In this document: positions 5,026 through 6,011 of the stretch, in pieces
Layout of the letters: each line of letters begins with the position of its first letter
Position numbering within the stretch: position 1 is the stretch's first letter
Assembly (NCBI GenBank): GCA_022707725.1
Contig: JAKJAB010000217.1
Span: 1 to 6,011 of the forward strand
Origin: Chloroflexota bacterium
GTDB lineage: Bacteria; Chloroflexota; Anaerolineae; B4-G1; SLSP01
Direction: 5' to 3'
Length of the DNA: 6,011 bases
The notes under the pieces: generated by a model
Seen by the model: only the letters and a program-made list of their open reading frames with translations
Told to the model about the DNA's origin: nothing
Database searches by the model: none
Program-made: the position numbers and the translations under genes

Positions 5026-6011
5026 TCAGCCGCGCGCTTTAGCCACGCGCTCCGCGATCTTCCGGTCCGCCACCGACATCGGCAGCGCCGCGATCTCCTC
5101 AAGCGTCGCCCATCGGAAATCGTCACAGTCGATGCACGCCGGTTCCCCTGCCACAAGACGGCAAGCGAACGCATACAACGTGATGCGGAAATGCGTGTAG
5201 GCGTGCTCCACAACGGTCAGCGCCTCGCCCACCGTTACCTCAACGTCCAGTTCTTCGCGCATCTCGCGGCGCAGAGCGGCGGGCAGCGTTTCGCCATCCT
5301 CGCGCTTGCCGCCGGGAAATTCCCACAGCCCGCCGAGCATATCGTCCTGGCGGCGGCGCGCCACGAGCACGCGCCCATCGTCGCGGACGGTTACCGCGGC
5401 GACAACGTCATAGTGCGGGATCGGCTTGCGGGACCGCGGCGTGGGATATGCCTCCGGCTGCCCCAATGCCCGCGCCTGGCACAGATCCCGCCACGGGCAG
5501 AGCAAACATTGTGGGGACTTGGGACGGCAAAGTGTCGCGCCCAATTCCATCAGTGCCTCTGTAAATGCGCCAGGCGCTTCGACGGGCATCCACACGCGCA
5601 CGGCGACTTCCAGACCGGCAGCGTCCGGTTCAGCCCACGCCAACACCCGCGCCATTACCCGGCGGACATTGCCATCCACCGCCGGGGCCGGGATGCCAAA
5701 GGCGATGCTCGCAATCGCGCCCGACGTGTACGCGCCGATGCCGGGCAAGCGGCGCAACGCCTCCACGTCGGTGGGCAGTTCGCCATTGTGCTCCGCCACG
5801 ATGACCTGCGCGGCGCGGTGCAGCGCCCGCGCCCGGCTGTAATAGCCGAGTCCCTCCCACTGCTTGAGCACATCCTCGAGTGGGGCCTCCGCCAGCGCCG
5901 CAACCGTGGGGAAACGGGCGATGAAGCGCTCATAGTACTCCTGCACCTTCGTCACCTGCGTCTGCTGGAGCATCACCTCGGCGACCCACACCCGGTACGG
6001 CGTGCGCTCGC
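5026..6011 (-). CDS. mutY: A/G-specific adenine DNA glycosylase MutY, 5' end beyond the window
   Basis: Base-excision repair enzyme that removes adenine mispaired with 8-oxoguanine. The frame is open to the right edge: reading in from there gives ERTPYRVWVAEVMLQQTQV, which matches the MutY N-terminus, so the GTG at 5989-5991 is an internal valine and perhaps 20-30 residues are missing. Counting from that valine: catalytic Glu at 5, in AEVMLQQTQV; helix-hairpin-helix LPGIGAYTSGA (82-92); catalytic Asp at 106, in VDGNVRR; and a complete 4Fe-4S cluster C155-x6-C162-x2-C165-x5-C171. The C-terminal Nudix-like domain (about 195-318) carries the lesion-recognition motif as YTH (265-267; FSH in many relatives). 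Its Nudix box is nearly intact, GX5EX7REUXEE (228-247), with Asp249 in place of the usual Gly. Adjacent genes give no operon partner; the hairpin at 4959-5015 probably ends its transcript. Confidence 0.95.
   Translation of the reverse strand, partial: ERTPYRVWVAEVMLQQTQVTKVQEYYERFIARFPTVAALAEAPLEDVLKQWEGLGYYSRARALHRAAQVIVAEHNGELPTDVEALRRLPGIGAYTSGAIASIAFGIPAPAVDGNVRRVMARVLAWAEPDAAGLEVAVRVWMPVEAPGAFTEALMELGATLCRPKSPQCLLCPWRDLCQARALGQPEAYPTPRSRKPIPHYDVVAAVTVRDDGRVLVARRRQDDMLGGLWEFPGGKREDGETLPAALRREMREELDVEVTVGEALTVVEHAYTHFRITLYAFACRLVAGEPACIDCDDFRWATLEEIAALPMSVADRKIAERVAKARG

Noticed and set aside
1..6011. CRISPR array, tRNA or rRNA genes
   Set aside because: No regularly spaced repeats of CRISPR size, no tRNA T-arm or acceptor pattern and no rRNA-like conserved block were noticed on either strand.

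Overview
The window looks like a chromosomal piece from a high-GC member of the Chloroflexota (Anaerolineae-like). This is inferred from the gene types: an FtsB-like protein with a Thr/Pro-rich tail, surface proteins with a C-terminal membrane anchor, a SuhB-type phosphatase and a MutY with a MutT-like Nudix domain. No rRNA or other decisive marker is present, so the assignment is tentative. Both edges cut through genes.

Layout. Positions 1-590 (minus) hold the N-terminal part of a DDE transposase with a zinc finger; it runs off the left edge and has its own promoter and a strong ribosome binding site. Positions 746-2548 (minus) encode a 600-residue secreted seven-repeat beta-propeller protein with a C-terminal membrane anchor, apparently transcribed from a promoter so close to the ATG that the mRNA would be nearly leaderless. 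Positions 2619-3433 (minus) form a visibly AT-richer two-gene unit: a 38-residue peptide gene, then a 221-residue membrane-anchored exported protein. It is driven by a near-consensus promoter at 3551-3579. The peptide is the most interesting item here. It has an excellent Shine-Dalgarno sequence, the YxxPx(I/L)xxxG leader spacing of lasso-type RiPP precursors, and a possible core starting at Gly24 with an Asp eight residues in.

A divergent plus-strand unit starts at 3643-3671 (promoter): an FtsB/DivIC-like septum protein (3725-4132) and, overlapping its stop by one base, an inositol-monophosphatase-family enzyme (4132-4992). This unit converges on mutY (5026 to the right edge, minus, 5' end missing). 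Two strong hairpins lie between the convergent genes, and they also encode the last ~18 residues of the phosphatase.

How they fit together: the plus-strand pair and mutY look like housekeeping genes. The minus-strand block from 746 to 3433 looks like an envelope or secretion-related accessory block, possibly with a RiPP component, flanked on one side by an insertion element. No RiPP maturation enzyme lies in the window, so the peptide's modification is a hypothesis.
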